64,000 bases of DNA from Lingula anatina (taxonomy: Eukaryota; Brachiopoda; Lingulata; Lingulida; Lingulidae). The notes below the pieces were generated by a model, which worked only from the letters and a program-made list of their open reading frames with translations, had not been told where the DNA came from and did no database searches. The stretch is from positions 144,405-208,404 of the forward strand of contig NW_019775676.1 of NCBI RefSeq assembly GCF_001039355.2, read 5' to 3'. Positions 36,957 through 49,759 of the stretch are shown here, in pieces. The translations under genes and the position numbers were made by a program. Position 1 is the first letter of the stretch, and every line of letters starts with the position of its first letter.

Positions 36957-38170
36957 TCACGCACATTTTTTGTAGCGATATCTATAGTGAATTCTGAGGT
37001 AAATTCTGAGTTGAATTCTGAATGAGTTCTGAGGTGAGTTCTGAGGTGGTGAAACTAAACAAAAAATAAGAAAATAGATAATAATAATAATAATAATAAT
37101 AATAATAGATAAATAAATAAATAAATAAATTACAATAAGTGTACATACAAATGCAAAAAATAAAGAACGGAGAGAGAGAGAGAGAGAGCAATACGAACAC
37201 GCAAATATCGACAATATGATTAAATCTATGAAATTAAATATATAGCTATAGTACTTACACAACATTCGGCAACTTAAAGATTACGTACACAGCAACGTGG
37301 CGACCAGGAAAGCAATTGTCTAAAAGGATAACGTACATGTCGACTTTCTCTCTTTCTCTGTGTTATTTGACTCCAAAAACAAAACTCAGTTCAGCCCATA
37401 ACCTCAAATGTATATAATTTCAAAAACAATTATCTCTTAGAATCATTGTTCGAATCTCTGAAAACACCCTGTATTGTCTACCAAAAACTGCTGAACACCA
37501 TATTTACAAATATTTTACAAATATCTGTGGCCAGATATATGCTTAATCTATCTGCTCTGAGGCGGAAAAAAATCAGTAAAGGGAAATGCCAAATAAAATT
37601 TCGAATACCCTCTCTCTGATGCAAATTTTTTTTAAAGGCTATTTGCTTTTTACATATGATTCATTCAGACATGGCCGTTTTAAGTCTAAGGTTGTATGTT
37701 TATCATTAATACTTTAATAGTAGAGCTGTTTTTTAATCCTTGATATTCGGTGTTCTTAAAGATTATACATTGTACGTTAAATAAAAAATTAATGCTTATG
37801 AAGTAATATTTAAACACGCTTTAGCAATTTGTGAAGGGCCGCGTATTAGACCAGCATATTTTATTGTTACAGTTAGATTGATTCGTAAATAGATAATAAT
37901 AATAAAAAATAAATAAATAAAAATAAATAAATAAATATATTACAATAAGTGTAAATACAAATGCAAAAATAAAGAACGGAGAGAGAGAGAGAGAGAGAGA
38001 GAGCAATACGAACACGCAAATATCGACAATATGACTAAAACTATGAAATTAAATATATATATATATATATTACTGACACAACATTCGGCAACTTAAAGAT
38101 TACGTACACAGCAACGTGGCGGCCAGGGAAGCAATTGTCTAAAAGGATAACGTACATGTCGACAATATAT
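36957..38170. repeat. Tandem duplication with (GA)n and TAA/TAAA microsatellites
   Basis: About 37075-37345 and 37890-38165 are near-identical ('aagaacggagagagaga', 'caatacgaacacgcaaatat', 'cacaacattcggcaacttaa', 'gtacacagcaacgtgg'). Between them (37350-37870) is a promoter-less copy of the first intron seen downstream of exon 1 in copy 3 ('gtgttatttgactccaaaaa', 'cagatatatgct'). This is a relic of an extra duplication in the gene cluster. Confidence 0.7.
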
Positions 38171-39137
38171 ATATATATAAAAGATGACTTTATACTAATA
38201 TCATCAGACTTAATGACTATCTTATATCGAAATAAATAAAACAACTAAATATGTACATATCTATAGGTGTTCTACGTGTCTTACCTTATTACATTCTGAA
38301 GAGAAAAACCTGACCGCTTCCAATAGTGAGCATTGACAAAATGTACTCAAAAATTCATGACCATATTACAACGACATTGCGATAGCTGTGATAACGTGAT
38401 ATATTTGTCGATGTCGATAACACATCTTAGCTTCCCATGTGTGAATTTTGTTAAACAAAGACTTCCACTAAGTAAACTTATACCATATCATGTAGGTGTA
38501 ATGGTTCAAAACAAAGTACACTTTTTCTTTGTTTTTTTTTTTTTTTTTTTCGTTTTTTCAAGACCATTGTGCTGAAAAGATATACAGTATTGAGAGAATA
38601 AGAATCATCATCATAATGATCTTATTCATAGCTATTAATGTCTGACTTTATGATAACGATAATAAATATGAAAATAATAATAATTAACAAATCAATTGAC
38701 CACGTACCTGCAAAGATATACACAGTAATGAGAGAATAAGGATAACAGAAAAAGGCGGCGACGATATTAATATGCGACGAAAGGCGGGCAAGATGACCAA
38801 CGGTAATGAGAAAATAATATAACGTCCACGTGACGAAACAAAAGACGAACACCAAAGAACACAAGATATTAATACGGTTATATAGGAAATATTAAAAATA
38901 TTAATTACAATTTTTGACAATACAGTGGTCCCTGGCACCATGAGACTTCCACATGAACGTCTCTAACAGATAACAGGGTTGTAAATCGCCAGCTCACAGA
39001 TAAAGCAGAGATCAAAAGTACCCCAGCAGTTCACTCTCTCAGAAGTGAGACTTTAAAGTGATTGTCAACTACCAGTATGTTTCTCAGTCTTTGCATTAAC
39101 AAAGCAATATCGATGATTCATCTTGCCATATCTGGTA

Positions 39138-39231
39138 TATAAGGTTGAAACCTTAATCAGTGATCATTCGAGTAGAGAAGCGCTTTTCCAGCAAGTATCT
39201 CAATTTTACTCGTGTGCCTTACGGGAACCCG
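39138..39231 (+). promoter_or_regulatory. TATA promoter and first exon 3a (distal) for copy 3
   Basis: TATAAG at 39138-39143, then 'cagtgatcattcgagtagag', 'ccagcaagtatctcaatttt' and a GTGAGT donor at 39232. Conserved upstream DNA (from about 39000) matches that of copies 1 and 2. It is one of two near-identical promoter/first-exon units upstream of copy 3. Confidence 0.6.
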
Positions 39232-39486
39232 GTGAGTATTTTTTTCTTCTCTTTTTAATTTACAATGTGCAATATGCAACTTCTCAATTGCCAGATATTA
39301 TTGTGTTATTATTTTTACTACTAGTTCTTTTTTGGCTCTTTCTCTGTGTTATTTGACTCCAAAAACAAAACTCAGTTCAGCCCATAAACTAAAATGTATA
39401 TAATTTCAAAAATAATTATCTATTAGAATCATTGGTCGAATATCCGAAAACACCCTCTATTGTCTACTAAAAACACTACTCAACAC

Positions 39487-39570
39487 AAGTGTGCATGGAC
39501 AGAACTAAAAGCTTGGCTTGGCATGATTTTTGCAATGGGACTTGTCATGAAAACCTGTTTTTGATCTCAT
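39487..39570 (+). pseudogene. Possible piggyBac-type transposase fragment
   Basis: The plus strand reads WTELKAWLGMIFAMGLVMK before a stop. This resembles the N-terminal part of the piggyBac (DDE_Tnp_1_7) domain, where a (E/L)xxxFLGxxxxMGLV pattern is usual. It lies in the ~1.45-kb segment that separates the two promoter copies. Very short, so tentative. Confidence 0.35.
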
Positions 39571-41031
39571 TTATTATTGTCTTTGTAGTACTAGTTTATT
39601 TTCTTTACTTTTCTGTACAAGACTTGGATGTGTGAATAAATAAGCATTTGGGGTCTATTTGTGTACTTTGTCCTAGTTCAGAGCATGCCTTTCCTGGCTA
39701 GATGACGCGATAAAAGGTGATTGAACAAGACTGTTAGCTAATGAAAGGTGTCAAGTTTGTTATCAGAATAGCCCATCTCACCACCTAGACCTACTTCAAG
39801 GTGAACTAATTATCAGTTGCCAATTACACCTGCCGGCAGCACTATACATGACTCATACGTTCAGATAGATATTTTACTGACATATGCAGAAGATGAAGAC
39901 ACAGAAAAACTGGGTTACATTTACCCAACATCCGAAGGTAACAATGCGCTTTATGAACTGAAGAAAACTCAATTTCATTTTATGAAATATAAAATCTGAT
40001 ATGTTATACTGGCGAAAAATTATTCATTGATGAGGCAGTATTGAAAAGGCCATTTGTAGTATTGCCACTCGGTGAATTTAATGATTACTTTAAAGTAATT
40101 CAGAGGTCAGCTTTGCAATTTTAACACCCTTTCCCCCTCCCCTGTGAAACATCCAGGTAAGTTAAATTGCCATGCTGTTAGCCTGTCGAGGGTAAACAGA
40201 CTGTAACTCATAAAATATGTAATATATTTTGCTGGAATTTTTAATGGATAAGAACAAAAAATTTGAAATGATTTTGCGTTATTTCCAGCATAAAAACAGT
40301 CATTATGAAATTAAATGAGCAACAGAATTTTCTTTCAGAAAATGAAAATAAAAAAAAGAAAAAAAATATATATAACACCCCGTATCATTCATAAGAAAAC
40401 GAAACCTTTTTGTGACAGTATTGGTAAAGTACCGGCTTTCCATGAATATATAGATTAGTTAGATTATTCGAGTAATTTAGGTGTCAGCTTGTAATTAGAA
40501 CACCCTATCTCCTTTCGCAGCACAACGGCCAGTTAGACCTATAAACAGGCTGTAACGCAAAAAGGAAAAAGGATATTTCCCCCTGAAATTTTGGACGATA
40601 AAGGGAAATAATGTGACACTACTGACGTAGATGTACAAAATGTGCTTGAATGAAAAGAAAAGATACCTTCAGTGAAATAGGAAAAAAATTATTTTGAGAC
40701 CGTAAAAAAGTTGACATTTAAAAGACTATATTTTCTTAATTCAATCATATTCATACAGTTAGTGGTTATAGAAATATAGCTGTAACTATTGGCTTTTTAA
40801 AAATGTATATGTCAAGTAGGTTTTATTGACGAAATCAGTTGAAATTAGTGATTTTGTGCGATAACCCCCTATTCAGCAGTCACTGACTCAAACACCCTCA
40901 GGCTCAAGGCTGCTTTCTAGGTCACCGCTAGCCAGGGCCTACGGCGTTAAAGTGATTGTCAACTACCAGTATGTTTCTCAGTCTTTGAATTAACAAAGCA
41001 ACATCGATGATTCATCTTGCCATATCCGGTA

Positions 41032-41125
41032 TATAAGGTTGAAACCTTTATCAGTGATCATTCGAGTAGAGAAGCGCTTTTCCAGCAAGTATCTCAATTT
41101 TACTCGTGTGCCTTACGAGAACCCG
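41032..41125 (+). promoter_or_regulatory. TATA promoter and first exon 3b (proximal) for copy 3
   Basis: TATAAG at 41032-41037, with the same first exon as 39138-39231 apart from a few bases, ending at a GTGAGT donor (41126). It is the nearer of the two to the coding exons. Confidence 0.65.
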
Positions 41126-42066
41126 GTGAGTATTTTTTTCTTCTCTTTTTAATTTACAATGTGCAATATGCAATTTTTGCAATTGAACAATGCCAGATAT
41201 TATTGCGTTATTATTTTTACTTCAAGCTCTTTTTTGGCTCTTTCAATGTGTTATTTGACTCCAGTTCAGTCCATAACCTCAAATGTATATAATTTCAAAA
41301 AAAAATTATCTCTTAATATCATTGTTCGAATCTCTGAAAACACCCTCTATTGTCTACCAAAAACTGCTGAACACCATATTTACAAATATTTTACAAATAT
41401 CTGTGGCCAGATATATGCTCAACCAATCTGCTCTGAGGCGGAAAAATTCAGTAGGGGGAAATGCCAAATAAAATTTCGAATACCCTCTCTCTGATGAAAA
41501 AATTAAGGCTATTTGCTTTTTACATATGATTCAATCAGACGCAGCCGTTGTATGTTTATCAATATTGTTTTTATAGTAGAGCTGTTTTTTAAACCTTGAT
41601 ATTCGGTGTTCTTTTTTTCATGTAAGATAATACATTGTACGTTAAATAAAAAATTAATGCTTATGAAATAATATTAAACACTCTTTAGCAATTTTTGTAG
41701 GGTCGCGTATTAGACCAGCATATTTTATTGTTACAGTAAGATTGATTCGTTCAATCAAATGTGTTACGAATCTGTTATACTGGGGTGTTTTATTATTATT
41801 AATTTTGTCCAGCCCGTATCGACATTCCAATAGTTAGCTACTTTGGCAGCCAGTCTCATGGGTTTACAATGAATACGTCTGCCTCTGATCCGAGGTAAAA
41901 CAGCAGATTCTATTGCAATTTGTATTTCGCAAAAAGAAAAAAATGGAAAAACTTGTGAGATATTTCTTCACAGTTTCACGATATATCTTATTTACTATTG
42001 ATTTTTTACTATTTTTATAATGAAATATTAAAATATTTAATGACTTTGCCTTTAGGAAGTCAGAAG

Positions 42067-43408
42067 ATGGCCGGTTATCTTGGTGTCCTACTGATTGCAG
42101 TCATTTTGACGGGCAGTGTTCTGAGGGAAACCAAAGCAGATTGCTGTTATTCGATACCGCGCTCAGGATTCTGTAAGGATTGCACAAGAGTAAGATTTAA
42201 TTATTTATATTTAATGAAATAGAAAAATATGAAGTGGTCAAAGTTGCAAAAGAAAAAAATGGCTTTAAATTAACTTATTTCTTACTGATATTTCGAGGAA
42301 AGAAATAAAAGGTTGAATCCCCTCTACTAACTTTGAGTCCCCGTCAACTTCTTTTGTTCAGTAGCGGGTTTGTGACAGGGTACATAGCATTCACATTCCT
42401 CAAAAATGCCACGTAAATCATCATAAATGAAAATATTGTGAAATGATGGTAAAATGTGTTCTCAGACCCCTCCTCCCCCCTCTCCCAACAAATGACAATT
42501 TCTTATAAAAGAGAGTTGGTTGGTCATAGTCGTAATTTTGGGATTTTTATTAGAGAACTCACAATTGAAAAGCCATGATTAGTTCTTACATTAAGCCACA
42601 CTTTTTATTGAAAGAAAACTAAATCTCTCTTGGCTGACACTCTAAAAAAACAAATACTAATATTTGTCAATATAGTTATGCGGCATAACGACAGTTTTGT
42701 CGATCGCTATATTTAGGGTGGTGGGATTTGATTTTGTATTTTGAAAACATACATTGCGTTTTAGAAAACACCTTACTGTGGGAGCGGGCCATGCAATATA
42801 TTCGGCTGTGCTTGCCAAGGTGGATGCCGAAGGGACTGTGGTTATAGACTCGGTAGCTACAGGTATTTGCCCGATTGTTTTAAATTTTGTTTATTAAGCT
42901 TACCGTATTTCCATCACACTTTACCCAAATATTCTATAGTGAATAATCTTCAATAACATTTTGGTAAGATTAATGGCAAAATGTAGCAGTATACTTCACT
43001 GATATTCTAATAATATACCTTTTGTAGAAATGGTACCACATTGCTGTTCATACATGTTTGTTGCTCGTTGATAATTTTGAAAATAAGTGATGTGTATAAA
43101 ATAATACGAAAATCTTGTTGTAGAATTTAAATTGAAATGCAATCCTACCGGACTCGAGGTTCAATGGGCTCTTTATGAGGATAAAAATTAAATAGTTTGT
43201 TTGGCCCTTGGTTCCTCTTTCTGTTCTTCATTACTCATCCTGTACTGCATATTTTTAACGTTTTTTTTTCCCCATTGATGAATTTTAAATAAGAAATTGC
43301 GACTTATCTTATCATTTCAGCAAAATAATTACTGGGGGGCATATCTCAAGGCTTTCTACATGTGACTGCACTAATAAAAGATCACTGAGAGATGGTCACA
43401 AAAATTAA
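42067..43408 (+). CDS. Secreted Cys-rich protein with Diedel-like motif, copy 3 (102 aa)
   Basis: Coding exons: 42067-42189, 42765-42862 and 43321-43408. The stop TAA at 43406-43408 lies inside exon 3. The acceptor before the ATG (42055) is conserved with the other copies. Signal peptide ends TKA|DCC. The mature part has CCYSIPRSGFCKDC, YCGSGPCNIFGCAC, QGGCRRDCGY and CDCTNKR. Exon 3 has diverged and stops after GHKN, so the ~15-residue tail of copies 1 and 2 is lost. A donor (CAG|GTAGC at 43426) and a now non-coding exon 4 (from 43994) remain. The stop lies ~17 nt before that junction, too close for the usual nonsense-mediated decay rule, so the gene may still be functional. Two upstream promoter copies could drive it. 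Confidence 0.8.
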
Positions 43409-43825
43409 GAAGTCGATACAGACAGGTAGCTAATAACCATTGCTAAGCATTTTACTTGAATTTATTTAAAGGTGTATATTCAGTGTAACCACGTCGCTGT
43501 AATTGCGTGTGCCTGCATGGCATCACTATGTGTATGCACTATGATATGCATATTGCAACGTTAAATGCACAGACAGTTCAGTTCACTAGCTAGGAACCAG
43601 GCTTGTTTTTCCTATGACAAATTAAATTATGGCGACAATTTAATTGTAGGAAGGAAAGGTTTTACATTCAAAAGCATGTACCATAGCTATCAATCCAGAG
43701 TTATGTGCGATGATCTTATAGCCTGTGTTCATGCAGCTATAAATTGAATGATGAAAATGAAAAAGGCTTCCACGTCTTTTCTGTTGTGACTATCAAGTTT
43801 GCTAGAGATGCTAGAGACAGGGTTG

Positions 43826-46760
43826 GATCCAAGATTATTTGAAGGGGGAAGGGGGATATGCGGCTGCGAAACTCGTTTTTTAACTTGATTCCTTCCATTC
43901 ATTTGTAGTGAAATATAAAGGATTTATCCTTAAGGCTGTGAGTGTGCATTAATTAAATTGTCAGTATCAAACATTTTTTCTTTTTGTTTTCAGATATGGT
44001 AATAAACCACAGGCTTTATTTATATTGAGAAATGAAGAATATGTTGAGAGAGAAGAGGCCTGGATAGTGATTTATTTCCGATTTTAAAATTGAGATAATA
44101 TAAGATAAACGCCTGTTCTATAATTCAACAGTATTGCATAGCATTTTAATTGTTGTTTTCTATTCAAATATTGGCAGGGCACCAAAATTTAAGGTAGTTT
44201 TTAAAGAAAAAAATTAGAAGTATGTCAGCACAGTCACACATTTCCACCTAGCACAAACGGGTCGTTTATCACTTGAAGACCAACAAAATGGCTTAAACGG
44301 TGCATATACTTAAGAAAATATGTCTACATAATGATTCCCTTATCAAAAAACACAAGTTCATTTTGTAAATTTCGAACCCTTAAATGTGCCATGTGTCCCA
44401 TTTGCTAGGTCTGGGTGTTTGGGTGGAAATTTTTCCATTCTGTATAAATGATACCATCCCTTGTCATGCAGCGGTACACGTGCACGTGATAAAAAGCGCT
44501 GTTATGCATTACCTATCTGAAATGTACTATTTTATCATGTAAGTAGAAACAAAATTAACAGGTTTGTTTAGCCATATGAAATGGTGTAAAATGACAAGTG
44601 TATTTTACCCACTTATTTTACACAAATGATACCTCTACGTAAATGTTTCCCCGAGCACAAACAACAGAATTTCCAGATTATCTGGATGGTTTGAAATCTC
44701 TCAAGTACAATTAATCCGGCACCAGTTGTCCAATACAAAAAAATCTCGATCAGACCCATGTTGTCGTGACAGACTTCTCCAGATCTGTTACACCTCATGG
44801 TTGAAGCTGGCAGGACGGGGTGATGGTTAACACACATTCACGATCGCATGTTTTTTTAAATGAGATATCATCGAAGGGTATTTCAAAGATATTTATGTCC
44901 GCAGTTCTCCCGTTTCGCTTAACAAGGATATGAATGGTTAAGGGTGTAATAAAGAAAATCATGTAGGGAGTTCTCGACGTTCTATTTAATTTGCCTCCTC
45001 TGTCGTTAGGAGTATGGAGCTCTCAGTTGATTACTTTCACAAAGTTTGCATCATCAAAAAAAAATTCAAAAGAAAAAATTATTTGATGTCTGTGAATTCA
45101 TACTGCTTTGTAACTACCAGTATTTTCTGCATCATTTTCAAGAGAAAAACTTCCTTTCATGTCTAGCTTATTAACTACGTACCAGTATATTTTATTCTTA
45201 CAGAGCAGGCCAAATAACCCCACTGAGTTTGAGAATAGGCACTGTTATTTCATCTAAAGCATAAATGTTGGAATTACACGTTTTTTTCTGTTGTAAATTT
45301 ATTTGCAATATTAAACAACATTTACCTGCATAATTATCACCGGTTCCTATTTATGTGACACAGTTAAGTGAACTTAACCTATGGGACTTAACAGGGAAAT
45401 CTCAATGAGTGTTTTATGTTGTATCCAAGATTATTTGAAGGGGGGAGGGTATGCGGCTGCGATACTTGACGTGGGCCCCCAAAATTTTGGTTATTCTTGA
45501 GGGCAAACGGTGCAATTTGGTACGGTTTAGAACTATGATTATGCTAGTCAAAATTCTAATTTCAAGAAGGGACCAGAAATCGAAGGGGGGGGGGATCAGG
45601 ACGTTGGTGCTGATACCATGTTTTGTGTCATCCATTGTCATGCAGCGGTACACGTGCACGTGATAAAAAGCGCTGTTATGCATTACCTATCTGAAATGTA
45701 CTATTTTACCATGTAAGTAGAAACAAAATTAACAGGTTTGTTTAGCCATATGAAATGGTGTAAAATGACAAGTGTATTTTACCCACTTATTTTACACAAA
45801 TGATACCTCTACGTAAATGTTTCCCCAACCACAAACAACAAAATTTGAGATTATCTGGATGATTTGAAATCTCTCAAGTACAATTTATGCGGCACCAGTT
45901 GTCCAATACGAAAAATCCTCGATCAGACCCATGTTGTCGTGACAGACTTCTCCAGATCTGTTACACCTCATGGTTAAAGCTGGTAGGACGGGGTGATGGT
46001 TAACACACATTCACGATGGCATTTTTTAAATGAGATATCATCGAAGGGTATTTCAAAGATAATATATGTCCGCAGTTATCCCGTTTCGCTAAACAAAGAT
46101 ATGAATGGTTAAGGGTGTAAAAAAGAAAATCATGTGGGGAGTTCTCGACGTTCTATTTAATTTACCTCCTCTGTCGTTAGGAGTATGGCGCTCTCCATTG
46201 ATTACTTTCACAAAGTTTGCATCATCAAAAAAAAATTCAAAAGAAAAAATTCTTTGATGTCTGTGAATTCATACTGCTTTTTAACTACCAGTATTTTCTG
46301 CATCATTTTCAAGAGAAAAACTTCCTTTTATGTCGAGCTTATTAACTACGCACCAGTTTATTTTATTCTTACAGAGAGCAGGCCAAATAACCCCACTGAC
46401 TTTGGGAATAGGCACTGTTATTCATATATAGTATAAATGTTGGAATTACACAATTTTTTCCGTTGTAAATTTATTTGCAATATTAAACAACATTTACCTG
46501 CATAATTATCACCGGTTCCTAATTATGTGACACAGTTAAGAGAGCTTAACCTATGGGTCTTTACAGGGAAATCTCAACGAGTGTTTTATTTTGGATCCAA
46601 GATTATTTGAAGGGGGGAGGGTATGCGGCTGCGAAACTTGACGTGGGCCCCCAAAATTTTGGTTATTCTTGAGGGCAAACGGTGCCATTTGGTACGGTTT
46701 AGAACTATGATTATGCTAGTCAAAATTTTAATTTCAAGAGGGGACTAGAAATCGAATGAA
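43826..46760. repeat. Serial duplications of the cluster 3' flank
   Basis: Units containing 'ccaagattatttgaagggg' occur near 43828, 45424, 46597 and 49282. Three of them are followed by 'acgtgggcccccaaaatttt'. Units with 'gttaggagtatgg(a/c)gct(c/a)tc' occur near 45006, 46177, 46832 and 49518. 44300-45250 and 45620-46440 are near-identical. No ORF in them resembles the Cys-rich genes. The short frames beginning MALS or MSVNS are repeat by-products. Confidence 0.75.
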
Positions 46761-47089
46761 TGGTTAAGGGTGTAATAAATTAAATCATGTTGTGAGTTCT
46801 CAACGTTCTATTTAATTTGCCTCCTCTGTCGTTAGGAGTATGGCGCTATCAATTGATTACTTTCACAAAGTTTGCATCATCAAATCAAAATTCAAAAGAA
46901 AAAAATTTTTGGATGTCTGTTAATTCTTACTGCTTTTTAACTACCAGTATTTTCTGCATCATTTCCAAGAGAAAAACTTCCTTTCATGTCGAGCTTATTT
47001 ACTACGTACCAGTATATTTTATTCTTACAGAGAGCAGGCCAAATATTGTTTTGCATAAACTGCTCGTATATTAGAGAGACTAGAGCTTA

Positions 47090-48818
47090 CAACATGTCTG
47101 CCTTATTTTCACAATACAGCTGTTTTGCCAAACATGGGCACCAGTGTTTGAGGGTGAAATAAAGAAACCCATGTAAGAAAGTGTAGACATTGTGTTTCAT
47201 TATACCCAGCATATATATCGGTAGAATACTTCCATTAGTTTGCTTTTATAGGTTTATAATCTGTGTATTATGAATTATAATACAACATAAAACATCATCA
47301 GATAACTTAATAACTTTCCATCACGCATCTCCACCATATCTTATTTGGCTTCTCACATAAAGGACAGCTCTTTCAGCATGGCCATGTCTGTATACACTAC
47401 AATGGCAGGAGGTCAAATCATTTTTCATGCTATGTGTTTTTTATCTCCGTAAGCATCTGCAGTTCTAAGAGGTATTTCATTAATTTGCATGTGTTGTAGA
47501 GTACAGGTCATGTTCACTGTGCATAAGATAGCAAAAACGGCCAATGTAAAACTGGCTTCTTTTTAGTCAGTTGTGGGCAAGCAAACATAGGATATTTGCA
47601 TCTTATCGCGCCGACAGCACATTTGCAGGCACAGAAAAAGTATTTTTGAACTATACTCATTCAATTCAAACAATCAAGAGAAAAGCAAACGGAACAAGTA
47701 TGTAAATCACTTGAGAAAGCTGGACATGACATGCAGATTTGTACAATTTAGGGATAAACTTAAATACTGTGGATCTGAGCCCAGTCTAATGGCTGAGTTG
47801 GAAGATGTAAAAATGCAAACTGGTGTAGCAGCCAAACAAAAAAACAACAGAAAATAAAGATGCAGAAGATAGGTCATTTTGTCAATTTTGATGCAATAAT
47901 AAATAATGTTGTCAATCAACACTGAATTTTAATCATGAAAAACATATAACATGGTCAATAACAGGAGCGAACAGGAGATATATTTTCTGACAGTATTCCA
48001 AATTATCTTTGTTGATCCATCCTCCATTTATGATGCTCTTCCAACAGAAAAATTAGATACTCGTCAATGTAAACATTAAAATCTGACCGTCTTCCAGAAG
48101 GCCCAGAAGACGGGCAATAAGATTACAGTTGCAGGACTACGAGAGTTCAAATTCACATAATGAAAATCATAATATTTGAAAAATGAAGACAGTGCATAAA
48201 ATAATATTACATTATGTTTAAAGACATAAATTCCAATACAACTGCCTATGTGGAAATACAGAAAATTTGCAGAGGTTCAGGTGGATGGGAGTTAAAAGTC
48301 ACATCTTGAAAATGCCAGTGTTTGAAAAAAATTTTTAAAAAACATAAGAAAAGTATTCCAATAAAGCTGCTCTTCAAACTTTCAATCTTGCTGTATTAAC
48401 ATGATATTAATAACCCCATTGAGTTTGAGGATAATAAGACACTGTTATTCATCTATAGCATTAACGTTGGCATTACACAAAATACTTTTTGAAGACTAAT
48501 TTGCAATATTAAACAATATTTACCTACGACAGTTAACATACCTGTGAATTAAATTTGAGGAAAAAACACTTATATACAAATACAACTTACAACTTATTTT
48601 CAAAATTTATTTTCAAGCTTATTTTCAAAACTTCATCTGCATTTAGAAACATTGATCACTCCTGTGAATTTCAAAACAATTGGCCCATCAATTTTCCTTC
48701 AAATGTGTTATAGGTGTTGCATATATGCTGAAAAAAGTGAAAAAACATCATAACTTCCATAAAAATGGCCCGATCATGCTGATTTTCGAACTTGCTTGCC
48801 TACTACCTATGCCCTGAG
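47090..48818. repeat. 1.7-kb repeat, first copy, ending at a single N
   Basis: Almost identical to 49760-51497. Both copies end with 'cttgcctactacctatgccctg' directly at an N. No gene is recognised inside. Likely a recent duplication or an unmerged haplotype/assembly artefact. Confidence 0.8.
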
Positions 48819-48881
48819 NTTTTTTTTTCCCCCCCTTTGGTTGGGGGATGGGGCCCTCCCATTTATTATTTTCACAAAATT

Positions 48882-48922
<41 letters not shown>

Positions 48923-48925
48923 CAA
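48819..48925. other. Low-quality assembly joint
   Basis: A single N, then homopolymer runs (T, C, G) and a ~28-30 A tract that resemble corrupted versions of the normal 'atttaatttgcctcctctgt...catcatcaaa' sequence found at 46160-46230. Treat the bases here as unreliable. Confidence 0.75.
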
Positions 48926-49759
48926 AAGAAAAAATTCTTTGATGTCTGTGAATTCATACTGCTTTTTAACTACCAGTATTTTCTGCATCATTTTCAAGAG
49001 AAAAACTTCCTTTTACGTCGAGCTTATTAACTACGCACCAGTTTATTTTATTCTTACAGAGAGCAGGCCAAATAACCCCACTGACTTTGAGAATAGGCAC
49101 TGTTATTCATCTATAGTATAAATGTTGGAATTACACAATTTTTTTCCGTTGTAAATTTATTTGCAATATTAAACAACATTTACCTGCATAATTATCACCG
49201 GTTCCTAATTATGTGACACAGTTAAAAGAGCTTAACCTATGGGTCTTTACAGGGAAATCTCAACGAGTGTTTTATTTTGGACCCAAGATTATTTGAAGGG
49301 GGGAGGGTATGCGGCTGCGAAACTTGACGTGGGCCCCCAAAATTTTGGTTATTCTTGAGGGCAAACGGTGCAATTTGGTACGGTTTAGAACTATGATTAT
49401 GCTAGTCAAAATTTTAATTTCAAGAGGGGACCAGAAATCGAATGAATGGTTAAGGGTGTAATAAATTAAATCATGTTGTGAGTTCTCAACGTTCTATTTA
49501 ATTTGCCTCCTCTGTCGTTAGGAGTATGGCGCTATCAATTGATTACTTTCACAAAGTTTGCATCATCAAATAAAAATTCAAAAGAAAAAAAATTTGGATG
49601 TCTGTTAATTCTTACTGCTTTTTAACTACCAGTATTTTCTGCATCATTTTCAAGATAAAAACTTCCTTTCATGTCGAGCTTATTAACTACGTACCAGTAT
49701 ATTTTATTCTTACAGAGAGCAGGCCAAATATTGTTTTGCATAAACTGCTCGTATATTAG

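Noticed and set aside
48848-49030. Frame with a long Lys run
   Set aside because: Product of the poly-A artefact after the N at 48819.
46185-49121. Repeated 60-85 codon frames (MSVNSYCF type)
   Set aside because: They recur with the duplicated flank, lack signal or domain features, and are not conserved at codon level between units.
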